A stretch of 64,000 nt of DNA from Glaciecola sp. 33A (GTDB lineage: Bacteria; Pseudomonadota; Gammaproteobacteria; Enterobacterales; Alteromonadaceae), in the NCBI RefSeq assembly GCF_002836745.1, contig NZ_PJAR01000041.1:124001-188000 (forward strand). The letters are read 5' to 3'. The notes under the pieces are model-generated. The model was not told the origin of the DNA, did no database searches, and worked only from the letters and a program-made list of their open reading frames with translations. Position 1 is the first letter of the stretch. The number at the start of each line of letters is the position of its first letter. The position numbers and the translations under genes are program-made. Of this stretch, positions 9,803-18,155 are shown in pieces.

Positions 9803-10827
9803 ACTTTCTCAGCTTCAGACCAATAGATATTAGGTTCAAATACATCTACCTGTCCCATCAATGCGTGTCCGCCGATGTCAGCGAAAATATCAAATAAGGC
9901 CTTAGTTGCAGCAATTTCATCAGCACCGAATTGGCTTAAGAGGGTTTGTGGGTATTGCGCTTTCAATATCATAAATACCTGCTTATTTTCAGCTTTGGTT
10001 AAGCCTCGAATACGCTCCCATTCGCCAGCGTCAGTGACCAGTCGTTGTTTAGCTGCCATAGATGCGTGCATAAAACTTTTTACTAAATCAGGTTCCCGCT
10101 CTGCCCAATCTTGTGCAAATACCCAACCCAACAAAGGCACATCACTGCTGATGTTGAGCTCAGTTAGCATCGTCATAACGGACAAAGATAAGCGGTAACC
10201 CGCTGCTTCTAGACGCGCATTATAATGCCAAAAATTAATAATTGCGTCTAATTCATCGGCTAGCATAAATCGATTTAATAAAGGAGGCGCGCCAAATTTG
10301 GGACTTAGGTGGGCGCTTAAATCCATTTTATTATGTTTTGCATACGCCTGTAGCAATAACCAATTTTTATCTACCGCGCCGCCTGCGACACCTATTGATT
10401 GATCTGTATTTCGAAGTAATTGTGCAATGCTTTTATCAGCGCGGGTATATACGCCTCCGGACGCTTTTGTTGTAGGCATCAATACGTAAGCTTTACCTTG
10501 CGAGCGCTGGCGACTGACCCAAAATAAATCGCTTAATATAATGTCCACCGCGCCACTTTGCAGGGCAACGGCCGACGCATTTTTACTGGCAAAATTGTGA
10601 ACGTCGAGACTAAATCCATTAGCGCTATCCAATCCGTGATGCACAATCGTATCCATTTCCCAATTTATAGTACCAAACTGTAATACCCCCACTTTCAACA
10701 CAGGCAATTCGTCAACAGTATTAGCATTGACAGGAAGGGCAAATATGGCGAGCGTTATCAGATACACGCAGTAGCTACTATAACGGCGTAGCCGTGGTCG
10801 CTTAATTAAATAACTATTATGTTTCAT
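9784..10827 (-). CDS. ABC transporter periplasmic substrate-binding protein (SsuA/NMT1-like)
   Basis: 347 aa. A basic N terminus and hydrophobic stretch end at VNAN, consistent with export to the periplasm. The mature part has the type II periplasmic-binding fold pattern of SsuA/TauA/NrtA relatives (LKVGVLQFGTINWEMD; ALQSGAVDIILSD; GVAGGAVDKNWLLLQAY). ATG 10827 follows a GGAG with 9-nt spacing; a GTG at 10842 is rejected. It heads the importer operon. Such proteins also occur next to quinoprotein dehydrogenase genes in other bacteria, which would suit the ErcS-type regulators here, but no quinoprotein is in the window. Confidence 0.8.
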   Translation of the reverse strand: MKHNSYLIKRPRLRRYSSYCVYLITLAIFALPVNANTVDELPVLKVGVLQFGTINWEMDTIVHHGLDSANGFSLDVHNFASKNASAVALQSGAVDIILSDLFWVSRQRSQGKAYVLMPTTKASGGVYTRADKSIAQLLRNTDQSIGVAGGAVDKNWLLLQAYAKHNKMDLSAHLSPKFGAPPLLNRFMLADELDAIINFWHYNARLEAAGYRLSLSVMTMLTELNISSDVPLLGWVFAQDWAEREPDLVKSFMHASMAAKQRLVTDAGEWERIRGLTKAENKQVFMILKAQYPQTLLSQFGADEIAATKALFDIFADIGGHALMGQVDVFEPNIYWSEAEKVWQTKP

Positions 10828-10946
10828 GCTAGGTAGCTCCACGCTGGCTTGTCATTAAAAAATAGATGGTGACAAGCGCTCTAATGCTGTGGCTTGTCCA
10901 CCAGAGAATCGGTATTAGTAGCTCACTCTTTATTAGTGCCCACTCT

Positions 10947-13280
10947 TTAGGACGACGATTTAAATTTATATTGGACATTGATTGAGACTGTTCTGGGGTG
11001 TCCAACCCCAATAAAGTAGGGCGAATCAATACTCGGATAAATATCTTCCAGTACCTCGTCAGCTTCTCCGTAAGTGCCAAAGGTGTCATAGTCACTATCG
11101 AATAAATTATCCACACGCAAAGCAAAGGTCAACCGGTCATTAACAATATACTCTGAAAATATATTGACTAAGCTGTATGCGCCAATTTGTTTGTTTTCGT
11201 TCGCCTCATCACCACGATAGTATTGTTTACTGGCATATATAAATTGCGCACCCATGTTCCAACTATCCGAGTAGTAATAAATACCGCGTAATTTTAGTTG
11301 GTGCTGAGGTTGACCTGGGATTGTGTCACCCGCGGATACTTGACGATTCGGACCCAATGGATTCATAGGACTAAACGAAGTGAAGCCGGATTCAAAGGTC
11401 GCATCGAGATAATTGTAGGACGCACTTGTTGACCATTTATCAAATTGACGACTGACCGATAATTCAACACCGAGTCGTTGAGTTTTGTCGATATTGATAA
11501 AATAACCACGAGAAGAAGTTGTGCCTGCTTGTTGAAATATAATGTCGTCTACACTTTGTGAATGAAACACAGTGGCATTGTAAGATAGCGTGTCGAGTGA
11601 ACCAACAAAACTAGCTTCTAAGGTACGCGTAACCACCTTGTTAAGCGGTGGGTCAGCCACAAATCCATTCGGTAAACGACATGGGTCATCCTCATCGGCG
11701 CAACTTAACTCGGCGGGACTAGGGACTCGTGTCGCTTGAGCATAGGATAGATTAAAGTTCGATACATCAGAAATGGCATACGTTAAACCGATGGCTGGAT
11801 TAAAACTGGTAAAGCGATGATCGCCATTTAATGAACCTTCCCCTTGGTCAATCAAATCCCTCATTAGGATATGGTCCCGATTATAGCGCGCCGCTATATT
11901 TAAAGTCATCGCGGCACTAAGTTCGGTGACATTGGACACATACGCAAATGCCGTTGTTGTATCGACATCTAAACGCACCCGAGCTTCATCATCTAGTATA
12001 CCGGTTAATGGAACCACTACGCGAGTGTCATCTGCAGTGTCATTAGCCAAGATACCAAAGGTACTATCGGCTTTATAATTAATGCCAGCGCGAATAGCAC
12101 CCACACCATAAATAGTTTGAGATGGTAATGTTCCGAGCTTGAATGGCTGACTTAATTGCGCTGTCATTCCCCTACTTTCATTGCGCGCACGGCCAGTATT
12201 GTAGGTGCCATCAACCTCATCGGCATCAATATCACTAATTTGGCTAAAGGCTACGCCCTCATATCCTACAAAATTAACGGCTTGTGGCTCGTTATCATCC
12301 TCTAAATCACACAAAGTAATGAGACCTTGAGCAAATTCACAAGCACCATAATCACTGTCATCGCCATTAATTGATTGGGTTTCATTATCTCGATAAAAGG
12401 CATTAACGATCAGCTTAAGGGAGTTATTTAAGGAAGTATTAATATTAAGCGTAATAAAATTTAATTCATTATTGGTTTGATCCGGATGAGTATACACAGC
12501 AGAGCGGGGCTCAAATTCAAGCAATGCTTCTGGAATAGCCCCATTACCTAGCAACTCATTGTCAACATACAGCCACGTCAGATCAATCTGTGAATCGCTA
12601 GTGTGGTGCGATAAGGTAGAGAAAAATTGATTAACTTCACTGGGAGAAAAATCACGCCATCCATCTTCTTGGTATTGATTTGCCAGTACATAGAGTCCCC
12701 AATTACCTTGGTTCATACCACTTTGCAATGACCATTCTTTGCGACCGTATTGACCTACTGAGATGTCAATTGCCGTCTCTTCATAGCTGAACCCATTCTT
12801 GGTGTTTAAGACTAGCGCTCCGCCTAAGGTATTTTGACCAAACACAGGGTTTGAAGTCGAAAACAATAAAACATTATCTAATGCTTCTAACGGTAGCAGA
12901 TCCCAATTAACGGTGTCACCGAAGGGTTCGTTAACACGAGTCCCGTTTAAGTAGATAGACAGACCTTGCGGTAATCCTAATAAAGGAGAGGCGGTAAAAC
13001 CACGGTACTGAACATCGGGTTGAAACGGATTGTTCTGTACGTCATTAATGTTCACACTAACCAATTGGTTACGCATGATTTCAGCCAATGAACGCGACGG
13101 TAAGCGGTGCAATTGGTCGGAGGTCAGTATTTGAGTTTGCCCAATTATGGACTGCGTATCTGACAACTTACTCAGCGGGTTGCTGCCAGTAATCACGATT
13201 GTTTCCAGCGTATTTTGATCTGTATTCGCGTTCGCAAAAGATGTAATAACCAGTAAGCCTATTAAACATGCTTTTATCAT
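10947..13280 (-). CDS. TonB-dependent outer-membrane receptor
   Basis: 777 aa. A signal peptide (MIKACLIGLLVITSFANA) is followed by a TonB-box-like segment ETIVITGS, a plug domain (about 45-175; NEPFGDTVNWD, NPVFGQNTLGGALVL) and a 22-strand barrel ending with SINVQYKF plus a short SSS tail. ATG 13280 is chosen because AGGGA precedes it by 7 nt; the reading frame stays open for 59 codons upstream but those residues are not signal-peptide-like. It lies directly upstream of the ABC binding protein (about 120 bp gap), so receptor, binding protein, permease and ATPase may form one uptake route. Substrate (siderophore, metal or organic) is unknown. Confidence 0.88.
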   Translation of the reverse strand: MIKACLIGLLVITSFANANTDQNTLETIVITGSNPLSKLSDTQSIIGQTQILTSDQLHRLPSRSLAEIMRNQLVSVNINDVQNNPFQPDVQYRGFTASPLLGLPQGLSIYLNGTRVNEPFGDTVNWDLLPLEALDNVLLFSTSNPVFGQNTLGGALVLNTKNGFSYEETAIDISVGQYGRKEWSLQSGMNQGNWGLYVLANQYQEDGWRDFSPSEVNQFFSTLSHHTSDSQIDLTWLYVDNELLGNGAIPEALLEFEPRSAVYTHPDQTNNELNFITLNINTSLNNSLKLIVNAFYRDNETQSINGDDSDYGACEFAQGLITLCDLEDDNEPQAVNFVGYEGVAFSQISDIDADEVDGTYNTGRARNESRGMTAQLSQPFKLGTLPSQTIYGVGAIRAGINYKADSTFGILANDTADDTRVVVPLTGILDDEARVRLDVDTTTAFAYVSNVTELSAAMTLNIAARYNRDHILMRDLIDQGEGSLNGDHRFTSFNPAIGLTYAISDVSNFNLSYAQATRVPSPAELSCADEDDPCRLPNGFVADPPLNKVVTRTLEASFVGSLDTLSYNATVFHSQSVDDIIFQQAGTTSSRGYFINIDKTQRLGVELSVSRQFDKWSTSASYNYLDATFESGFTSFSPMNPLGPNRQVSAGDTIPGQPQHQLKLRGIYYYSDSWNMGAQFIYASKQYYRGDEANENKQIGAYSLVNIFSEYIVNDRLTFALRVDNLFDSDYDTFGTYGEADEVLEDIYPSIDSPYFIGVGHPRTVSINVQYKFKSSS

Positions 13281-13473
13281 ATTTCTATCCCTGTTGACTG
13301 TCTTTGTAAGATAAAGAAACTGGCTTAAAATTACAATAAAATATGCATGCCGAGCATTTAATAAATAGCAATAAAACAAGCAATAACAATTGGTTATATA
13401 GATAAGTCCAATAGGACTACTACTAAGGTATGAATTATTTATAACTAATGATGACACAGTAAACGAGTACTAT

Positions 13474-13611
13474 ATGGTCAGTGAACAACCACGCTTTTAT
13501 CGCCGATTAAATACCATGACCGGAGTAATGGCCTGCAGGGAAGTTCCACTTAATTATAATGGTCATCCGTATCGCGAATATAAAGTGAGTAAGCCGTTAA
13601 TTTTACAATAG
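13474..13611 (+). CDS. Putative 45-aa small protein
   Basis: ATG 13474 to TAG 13611 encodes 45 residues beginning MVSEQPRFYRRL. The C-terminal half contains VPLNYNGHPYREYKV, a pattern loosely like the short Tyr/Arg-rich DUF4278-type peptides (LTYRGVxY). Its stop codon lies within the AGGAG ribosome site of the Sel1 gene, 8 nt before that ATG, so the two may be cotranscribed. Its own ribosome site (ACGAG) is weak. Composition (many R/Y, one Cys) is protein-like, but homologues would be needed to be sure. Confidence 0.42.
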   Translation: MVSEQPRFYRRLNTMTGVMACREVPLNYNGHPYREYKVSKPLILQ

Positions 13612-13619
13612 GAGTTTTT

Positions 13620-14171
13620 ATGAGTTACATCCAAAACAGTTTTTGTTCGTTAGTGATTATATTCTGCTTTTGTGTTTCAGGTAGTGTCCATGCAGAGAAC
13701 ACCGGGGTTGGCGCTTTAAAAGCTTACGCTGTTTTCAAAATGGGCGATTATGAAAAAGCCTATGAACTTTGGAAAGAACTTGCTGATGAAGGTAATACAA
13801 CCGCGATGAACAACATTGGCAATTTGTATGAAAGCGGACTTGGCTTTCCTCGTGATATGCAAATAGCAGTTCAATGGTATCGCCTCAGCGCAGAGGCTGG
13901 AGACCGCTTAGGACAACTTCATTTGGGAACAGCATATGAACAAGGTGCAGGGGTTCCTCGGGACAACCAACAAGCGGCTGATTGGTTTCGTAAATCTGCC
14001 GAACAAGGGGATCCTGATGCACAATTCAATCTCGGCGTAATGCTGATAACCAACTACGGAACCGAACTACCAGCCTCAGCCAAAATGCTTGAAGACGCGC
14101 GTCAATGGCTAGAAAAAGCTCGCTTACAAAATCACCCAGAAGCGAGAATATTTTTGCAAATGTTGCCGTGA
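13620..14171 (+). CDS. Secreted Sel1-repeat (TPR-like) protein
   Basis: 183 aa. A signal peptide (about 1-25, ending SVHA) is followed by Sel1-like repeats: AMNNIGNLYESGLGFPRD, GQLHLGTAYEQGAGVPRD and AQFNLGVML. Sel1 repeats form alpha-solenoids that mediate protein-protein contacts, often as periplasmic adaptors. AGGAG lies 6 nt before the ATG. It is divergent from the TonB receptor and sits just after the 45-aa ORF. The partner is unknown. Confidence 0.85.
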   Translation: MSYIQNSFCSLVIIFCFCVSGSVHAENTGVGALKAYAVFKMGDYEKAYELWKELADEGNTTAMNNIGNLYESGLGFPRDMQIAVQWYRLSAEAGDRLGQLHLGTAYEQGAGVPRDNQQAADWFRKSAEQGDPDAQFNLGVMLITNYGTELPASAKMLEDARQWLEKARLQNHPEARIFLQMLP

Positions 14172-14326
14172 AATTGATGGTAATTAGACAATTTTCTCAA
14201 CAAACTTGAGTGAGGTTAATGTGCGATAGTATTAATATTTGAGGCTGAACATAGGCTCGATGTTACTTACTATTCATTCACATTGCGGTAATCTGCAGGT
14301 GATAGGTAAGATTATTTAGATTTTGG

Positions 14327-15559
14327 TTAGCCATTTCGTTTTCCTGTAAGTGCATTGCGATAAATCTGCTTAGCGTCGTCAAGTGAAACGACTTTTGGGT
14401 TATTGGTGAGTAGGCGTGTCTGTTGAAGTGCATCGTTTGCTAGTGAATCAATGTGCTTTTCTTCAATACCAAGTGCAGCCAACGAATCTGGCAGTTGCAG
14501 TTTGGCTATTAATTCGTGTAGGAAGTGTATGAGGCGGTCCGTAGTGTGTTTATTATTAGTATCTGCGCGATCATTGTCAGCGGCACCATTGTCAGCGGCA
14601 CTATTAGCAAGATTATTGAGAGCATCATCACCATGCATAATATGTGTTGCGAGCTCAGCATATAGGTCAGCGCAATGGCTTTTATTAAACCTCATGACAT
14701 GAGGTAGCACGAGCGCATTACTCAAACCATGTGGTATATGGAATTGCCCCCCAAGTGGATAAGCCAGCGCGTGCACAGCCCCAACCGGTGCATTAGCAAA
14801 TGCTTGTCCAGCCAAACATGAGCCTAGCAACATGGCTTGACGAGCTTCTACATTTTGGCCATTAAACGTCGCTTCAACAATGTTTTTAGAGAGTAATTCG
14901 AGGGCATTTTTCGCCAACATATCTGACAGTACATTCTTTTTAACCGCGCTGGTGAAAGCTTCAATAGCATGCACCATTGCATCGATGCCAGTGGCCGCTG
15001 TAATGTGCGATGGTAGGCTGACAGTTAAACTCGCATCCAATAAAGCAATGTCGGGTAAAAGTTGAGCTGAAACAATGCCAGCTTTAGTTGTTTCACCAGT
15101 GGTCACAATTGATATCGGTGTCACTTCTGAGCCAGTTCCCGCCGTCGTTGGAACTAATATTAAGGGCAATCGCTTACCGTTGATATTATCTACGCCATAT
15201 ATCTCGGTAATGCTTTCATCTGAATTTGCTAATAGTGCGACTAGCTTTGCGGTATCCAACGAGCTGCCACCACCGAGACCAATCACACCATCTACTCTTG
15301 ACTGTTTTGCATAATCTACAGCCGCAACAACCACTGACTCAGGCGGGTCCGCGACAACTTTATCAAAATACCAAAACTGCATTTGAGCATCATTAAAAGC
15401 GCTTAAGATAGGCGCTAGTAAGCCGTTATCAATAATTCCTTGGTCCGTCACTATTAATGGTCTGGTGATATTCAGCAAATGACACAGTTCTGCAATTCTT
15501 GAGGTAGCACCTATTTCACTAACGATGGACTTGGTGGTAGAGAACACGAAGGACTTCAT
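14327..15559 (-). CDS. Iron-containing (group III) alcohol dehydrogenase
   Basis: 410 aa, somewhat longer than the usual 380-390. NAD-binding signature GGGSSLDTAK; metal-binding region DAMVHAIEAFTS and HALAYPLGGQFHIPHGLSNALVLPHV with the conserved His ligands. An insertion at about 315-350 is rich in Ala, Asp and Asn (NSAADNGAADNDRAD) and encoded partly by a 15-bp tandem duplication. Known relatives oxidise short alcohols or reduce aldehydes; ErcA, a regulator-like member, occurs with ErcS kinases. Here it lies 25 bp after the NCS1 permease stop and probably shares its transcript. AAGGAT precedes the ATG. Substrate unassigned. Confidence 0.85.
   Translation of the reverse strand: MKSFVFSTTKSIVSEIGATSRIAELCHLLNITRPLIVTDQGIIDNGLLAPILSAFNDAQMQFWYFDKVVADPPESVVVAAVDYAKQSRVDGVIGLGGGSSLDTAKLVALLANSDESITEIYGVDNINGKRLPLILVPTTAGTGSEVTPISIVTTGETTKAGIVSAQLLPDIALLDASLTVSLPSHITAATGIDAMVHAIEAFTSAVKKNVLSDMLAKNALELLSKNIVEATFNGQNVEARQAMLLGSCLAGQAFANAPVGAVHALAYPLGGQFHIPHGLSNALVLPHVMRFNKSHCADLYAELATHIMHGDDALNNLANSAADNGAADNDRADTNNKHTTDRLIHFLHELIAKLQLPDSLAALGIEEKHIDSLANDALQQTRLLTNNPKVVSLDDAKQIYRNALTGKRNG
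14572..14601. repeat. 15-bp perfect tandem duplication inside the alcohol dehydrogenase gene
   Basis: The 15-mer CATTGTCAGCGGCAC occurs twice head to tail (14572-14586, 14587-14601). It is in frame and encodes the repeated AADNG/AADND segment of a likely surface loop. This looks like a slippage-derived, reading-frame-preserving expansion. Confidence 0.9.
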
Positions 15560-15584
15560 TGTTTATCCTTATCAAAACGACTAG

Positions 15585-16973
15585 TTATACTTTATCTTTA
15601 TCTTTATTTTTATCTTTAACTTTACTATTCAATGCACTCACGCCATATGTTTTTCCGCTCATTTTGGCTACGTGAAATAACACAAAGTAAGCGAGCATAG
15701 ATGCTAACAGACCCAATAATGATGGGAACATCCAGTTAAGGCCGGGAATGACTAAGCCCTGACTAGCGGCATAACCCATACTTGCTCCAACCAGGTAAGC
15801 TACAGCGGCAACGGGGTTCCATTTAGGTAAGCGTGATAAATATTCGGCTTGATAGCGTCGTTTGTTTATGAGGTAGTAGTCGATAATAACTGGGCCAATT
15901 AGCGGCGGCACTAGACTGGCTAATAAACCAATCCATTCTAAGAAATATTGGTATACACCTAAGCCCAAGATCGTACCTAAGAGTCCGCATATTACGGTCA
16001 TTAACTTTTGCGGTTTACGAAATACGCTGGCAGTTTGCACTACAGGCAAATAGAGGTTGGCGTCGCCGGTGGTCCATAGCGCTAGACTCATTGCGATTAA
16101 CCCAATACCGCCAATAATGAACCCTTGTTGCAGCATGTAGGTGGTGAACTCGTAAGTGTCTGAGACGATGCCGCCCATCGAGCCAATTAGTTGTAAAAAC
16201 CATTGGGAAATTATTAACACGACAAACGGAATAGCCAGTGCAACCCACGCTTTTTTCGCAAAGCGAGTATATTCAGCCATGACTATTGCCCCCACAATCC
16301 ATGACCCGACGACTAAGTTAATTGCTTCGGTCATGCTGATCGGAGCTAACGAGGATTTTTGCGCTGACATAGCAATAAAGTTCTCCCAGCCGCCTACTTT
16401 ATCAATATTCAACCATGCGGCATAAATGCCCACAACAATAAGTAATATCACCGAGGGCATGCTTACTTTTTCCAACGCCGATACACCAAAGTAAGTGGTT
16501 ACTGTGTATAACAGACCTGCAAATATTGCGACCGCATAAAATGTTGGACTATCAAAAGATTGTGCCCAAGTGAACCCAAAAGCACCAACTACGATGCCCT
16601 GCCAGCCAATAGTGAGCAGTGCAATACATAAAATTGGAATATACGCACCCATGTTTCCATAGGCAAACCGATACAGTAGTCCACTGTTACAAGCAGTTTT
16701 GTAGCCTATATAGCCAACGAGTGCGCCTATTATAAAGTTCATAAAGTTGCCAGCAAACGACGCTATCAGTAAATCGGGGTAGAACGGTATACCTTTACCC
16801 AGTGCTCCCCCGGTTAATAGTCCGGTAACCAGAAAGCCCCAACCAAAGGCGAGTGACAACAGCGGCAAAGTATCGCGGCGCTGCTCAGGACGCAGCGGGC
16901 TGTGAGGATTATCGTCACTGTTAGCCGCCTCACGTTCATCTACCGTCCACCAAGATGATGCTTTATTTTTCAT
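15585..16973 (-). CDS. NCS1-family (CodB-like) nucleobase/hydantoin permease
   Basis: 462 aa, about 12 transmembrane helices. N-terminal SWWTVDEREAANSDDNP and LPLLSLAFGWGFLVTGLLTGG match cytosine permease (CodB) relatives of the NCS1 family, which import cytosine, allantoin, hydantoins or related rings with Na+ or H+. The C-terminal tail is a short Lys/Asp repeat (KDKNKDKDK). ATG 16973 follows GGGAG; a GTG codon directly before it is not preferred. The gene lies between a PuuE-like hydrolase and the alcohol dehydrogenase. With the nearby ring-opening hydrolases it is the best candidate for uptake of the island's N-heterocycle. Confidence 0.85.
   Translation of the reverse strand: MKNKASSWWTVDEREAANSDDNPHSPLRPEQRRDTLPLLSLAFGWGFLVTGLLTGGALGKGIPFYPDLLIASFAGNFMNFIIGALVGYIGYKTACNSGLLYRFAYGNMGAYIPILCIALLTIGWQGIVVGAFGFTWAQSFDSPTFYAVAIFAGLLYTVTTYFGVSALEKVSMPSVILLIVVGIYAAWLNIDKVGGWENFIAMSAQKSSLAPISMTEAINLVVGSWIVGAIVMAEYTRFAKKAWVALAIPFVVLIISQWFLQLIGSMGGIVSDTYEFTTYMLQQGFIIGGIGLIAMSLALWTTGDANLYLPVVQTASVFRKPQKLMTVICGLLGTILGLGVYQYFLEWIGLLASLVPPLIGPVIIDYYLINKRRYQAEYLSRLPKWNPVAAVAYLVGASMGYAASQGLVIPGLNWMFPSLLGLLASMLAYFVLFHVAKMSGKTYGVSALNSKVKDKNKDKDKV
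15591..15619. repeat. Hexanucleotide-like repeat in the permease 3' end
   Basis: Degenerate copies of TTTATC/TTTATT run through the last codons of the permease gene and encode its Lys/Asp tail. It is a further in-frame short repeat in this window. Confidence 0.6.
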
Positions 16974-17009
16974 CACTTACTCCCTTTCCTTATTTATTAC
17001 ACACCTTTT

Positions 17010-17059
17010 TTACCGCTATTTTACCGCTATTTTGGCTCAGCTGTTTTGGCTCAGCTGTT
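17010..17059. repeat. Two adjacent short tandem duplications in the intergenic region
   Basis: TTACCGCTATT (11 bp) is present twice (17010-17020, 17021-17031). TTGGCTCAGCTGTT (14 bp) follows at once, also twice (17032-17045, 17046-17059). All four copies are exact. They lie between the PuuE-like gene and the permease gene, both leftward, so they sit in the leader of the permease. Confidence 0.9.
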
Positions 17060-17089
17060 ATGGCTACATTTGTCTAAACCTAAATTTGT

Positions 17090-17998
17090 TTAAACAATAT
17101 GCCCTTCATTATTTTCCACATACCATTTTGCAATTTCTTCGCGTGTCGCAAACCAAACATCTTTTTGCGATTTAGCGAACTCAAGAAACTCTCGAATAGC
17201 CGGCATACGATAAGCGCGACCGGAAACATGCGGGTGCAAACCTAAATTCATCATTCGTCCGCTACCACTCTCAGTTGACTCATTTAACAATTCAGTAAGT
17301 TCGCACTTCAAGATATCTACAAATTGATCGTTAGTATGGGCGCGGCGCGTCATTAGAGTGAAGTCATTGATCTCGTTCGAATAAGGGATAGAGACAATCG
17401 GCCCATGCTTGGTGTCAACTAAGTAGGGTTGGTCGTCGTTCATTAAATCGCAATAAAAAGTCAGACCTTGGTGTGCAATAATGTCGCAGGTGTTCAATGT
17501 GCCGCGTAATGACGAAGACAACCAACCTAAAGCCGGTTTTCCCATCGTCTGCTCATACACATCCAACGTCGCTTTTATCACGTCACGCTCTTTGTCGGGG
17601 TCATGTGCAAAATTAGTCAGCAGCTCGCCTTGCTCATAGTTGTGAGCCAGCAGTTCCCAGCCATTTTGTTTAACCACATCTATTATTTCGGGCAATTCTA
17701 AGGCAGTTTTTGCATTCATTGTGCAACTGAGTGGAACTCCCATTTTCTCAAAGCAGTTAAATAACCTCCAAATGCCTACTCTTTGTCCATACTCACGCCA
17801 TGTAAAGTTAGGAAAGTCAGGCACATTGCCCGGCATTAGGTCAGGTAAAATAGAAGGACCACCGGCATAATAAGGCTTCTCGGTGTCTTTAATCATGTCC
17901 CAGTATTCCAGGTTTGCTGTAATGATCAGTGCAACTTTTGCATTGTTTGGCCAAGTTAGCTTTCCACGGGATGGCATTGACGAAAACGCGTAATTCAT
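17090..17998 (-). CDS. PuuE-like (allantoinase/imidase-type) NodB-fold hydrolase 1
   Basis: 302 aa from ATG 17998; 17 extra codons upstream are rejected because the family starts near the PSRGKLTWPN segment. The NodB-fold core shows ANLEYWD (in place of the TFDD of sugar deacetylases), YGQRVGIWR, ELLAHNYEQGE and a final LGLHPHVSGRAYRMP, all typical of the PuuE branch. Known members hydrolyse cyclic amides: PuuE opens allantoin, and bacterial cyclic-imide hydrolases are, as I recall, related. It is thus a ring-opening amidohydrolase candidate rather than a polysaccharide deacetylase. Neighbours (NCS1 permease, aldehyde dehydrogenase, HyuAB) support N-heterocycle use. Confidence 0.8.
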   Translation of the reverse strand: MNYAFSSMPSRGKLTWPNNAKVALIITANLEYWDMIKDTEKPYYAGGPSILPDLMPGNVPDFPNFTWREYGQRVGIWRLFNCFEKMGVPLSCTMNAKTALELPEIIDVVKQNGWELLAHNYEQGELLTNFAHDPDKERDVIKATLDVYEQTMGKPALGWLSSSLRGTLNTCDIIAHQGLTFYCDLMNDDQPYLVDTKHGPIVSIPYSNEINDFTLMTRRAHTNDQFVDILKCELTELLNESTESGSGRMMNLGLHPHVSGRAYRMPAIREFLEFAKSQKDVWFATREEIAKWYVENNEGHIV

Positions 17999-18095
17999 AA
18001 TAGATCCAAGTAAATAATTTCTTATTTTTATACACGATAAACGCGGCATATTGTGCTGCTATAACAAAATTGCATCACTGTGATCACTATTTGCA

Positions 18096-18109
18096 TGAGC
18101 TTGTGCTCA
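18096..18109. promoter_or_regulatory. Small inverted repeat in the divergent PuuE-1/aldehyde dehydrogenase promoter region
   Basis: TGAGC-N4-GCTCA lies in the 157-bp region between divergent genes, preceded by ATCAC-N-GTGAT at 18074-18084. Either could bind a regulator such as the LysR protein encoded at 19765. Neither is long enough to be convincing alone. Confidence 0.3.
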
Positions 18110-18155
18110 ACAGGCTATCTACAATCAACTGGTATATTTTTAAAAGGAAATTACC

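Noticed and set aside
10829-11125. Open frame of 98 codons on the minus strand overlapping the TonB gene end
   Set aside because: It overlaps the receptor's C-terminal coding sequence in another frame, has no family motif, and is a by-product of that gene.
14327-15559. Calling the Fe-type dehydrogenase ErcA
   Set aside because: ErcA-type function needs ErcS linkage and conserved features not visible; the gene sits with the NCS1 permease about 8 kb from the kinase.
17090-17998. Reading PuuE-like proteins as polysaccharide or peptidoglycan deacetylases
   Set aside because: The metal-binding TFDD motif of NodB deacetylases is replaced, no signal peptide is present, and the context is N-heterocycle use.
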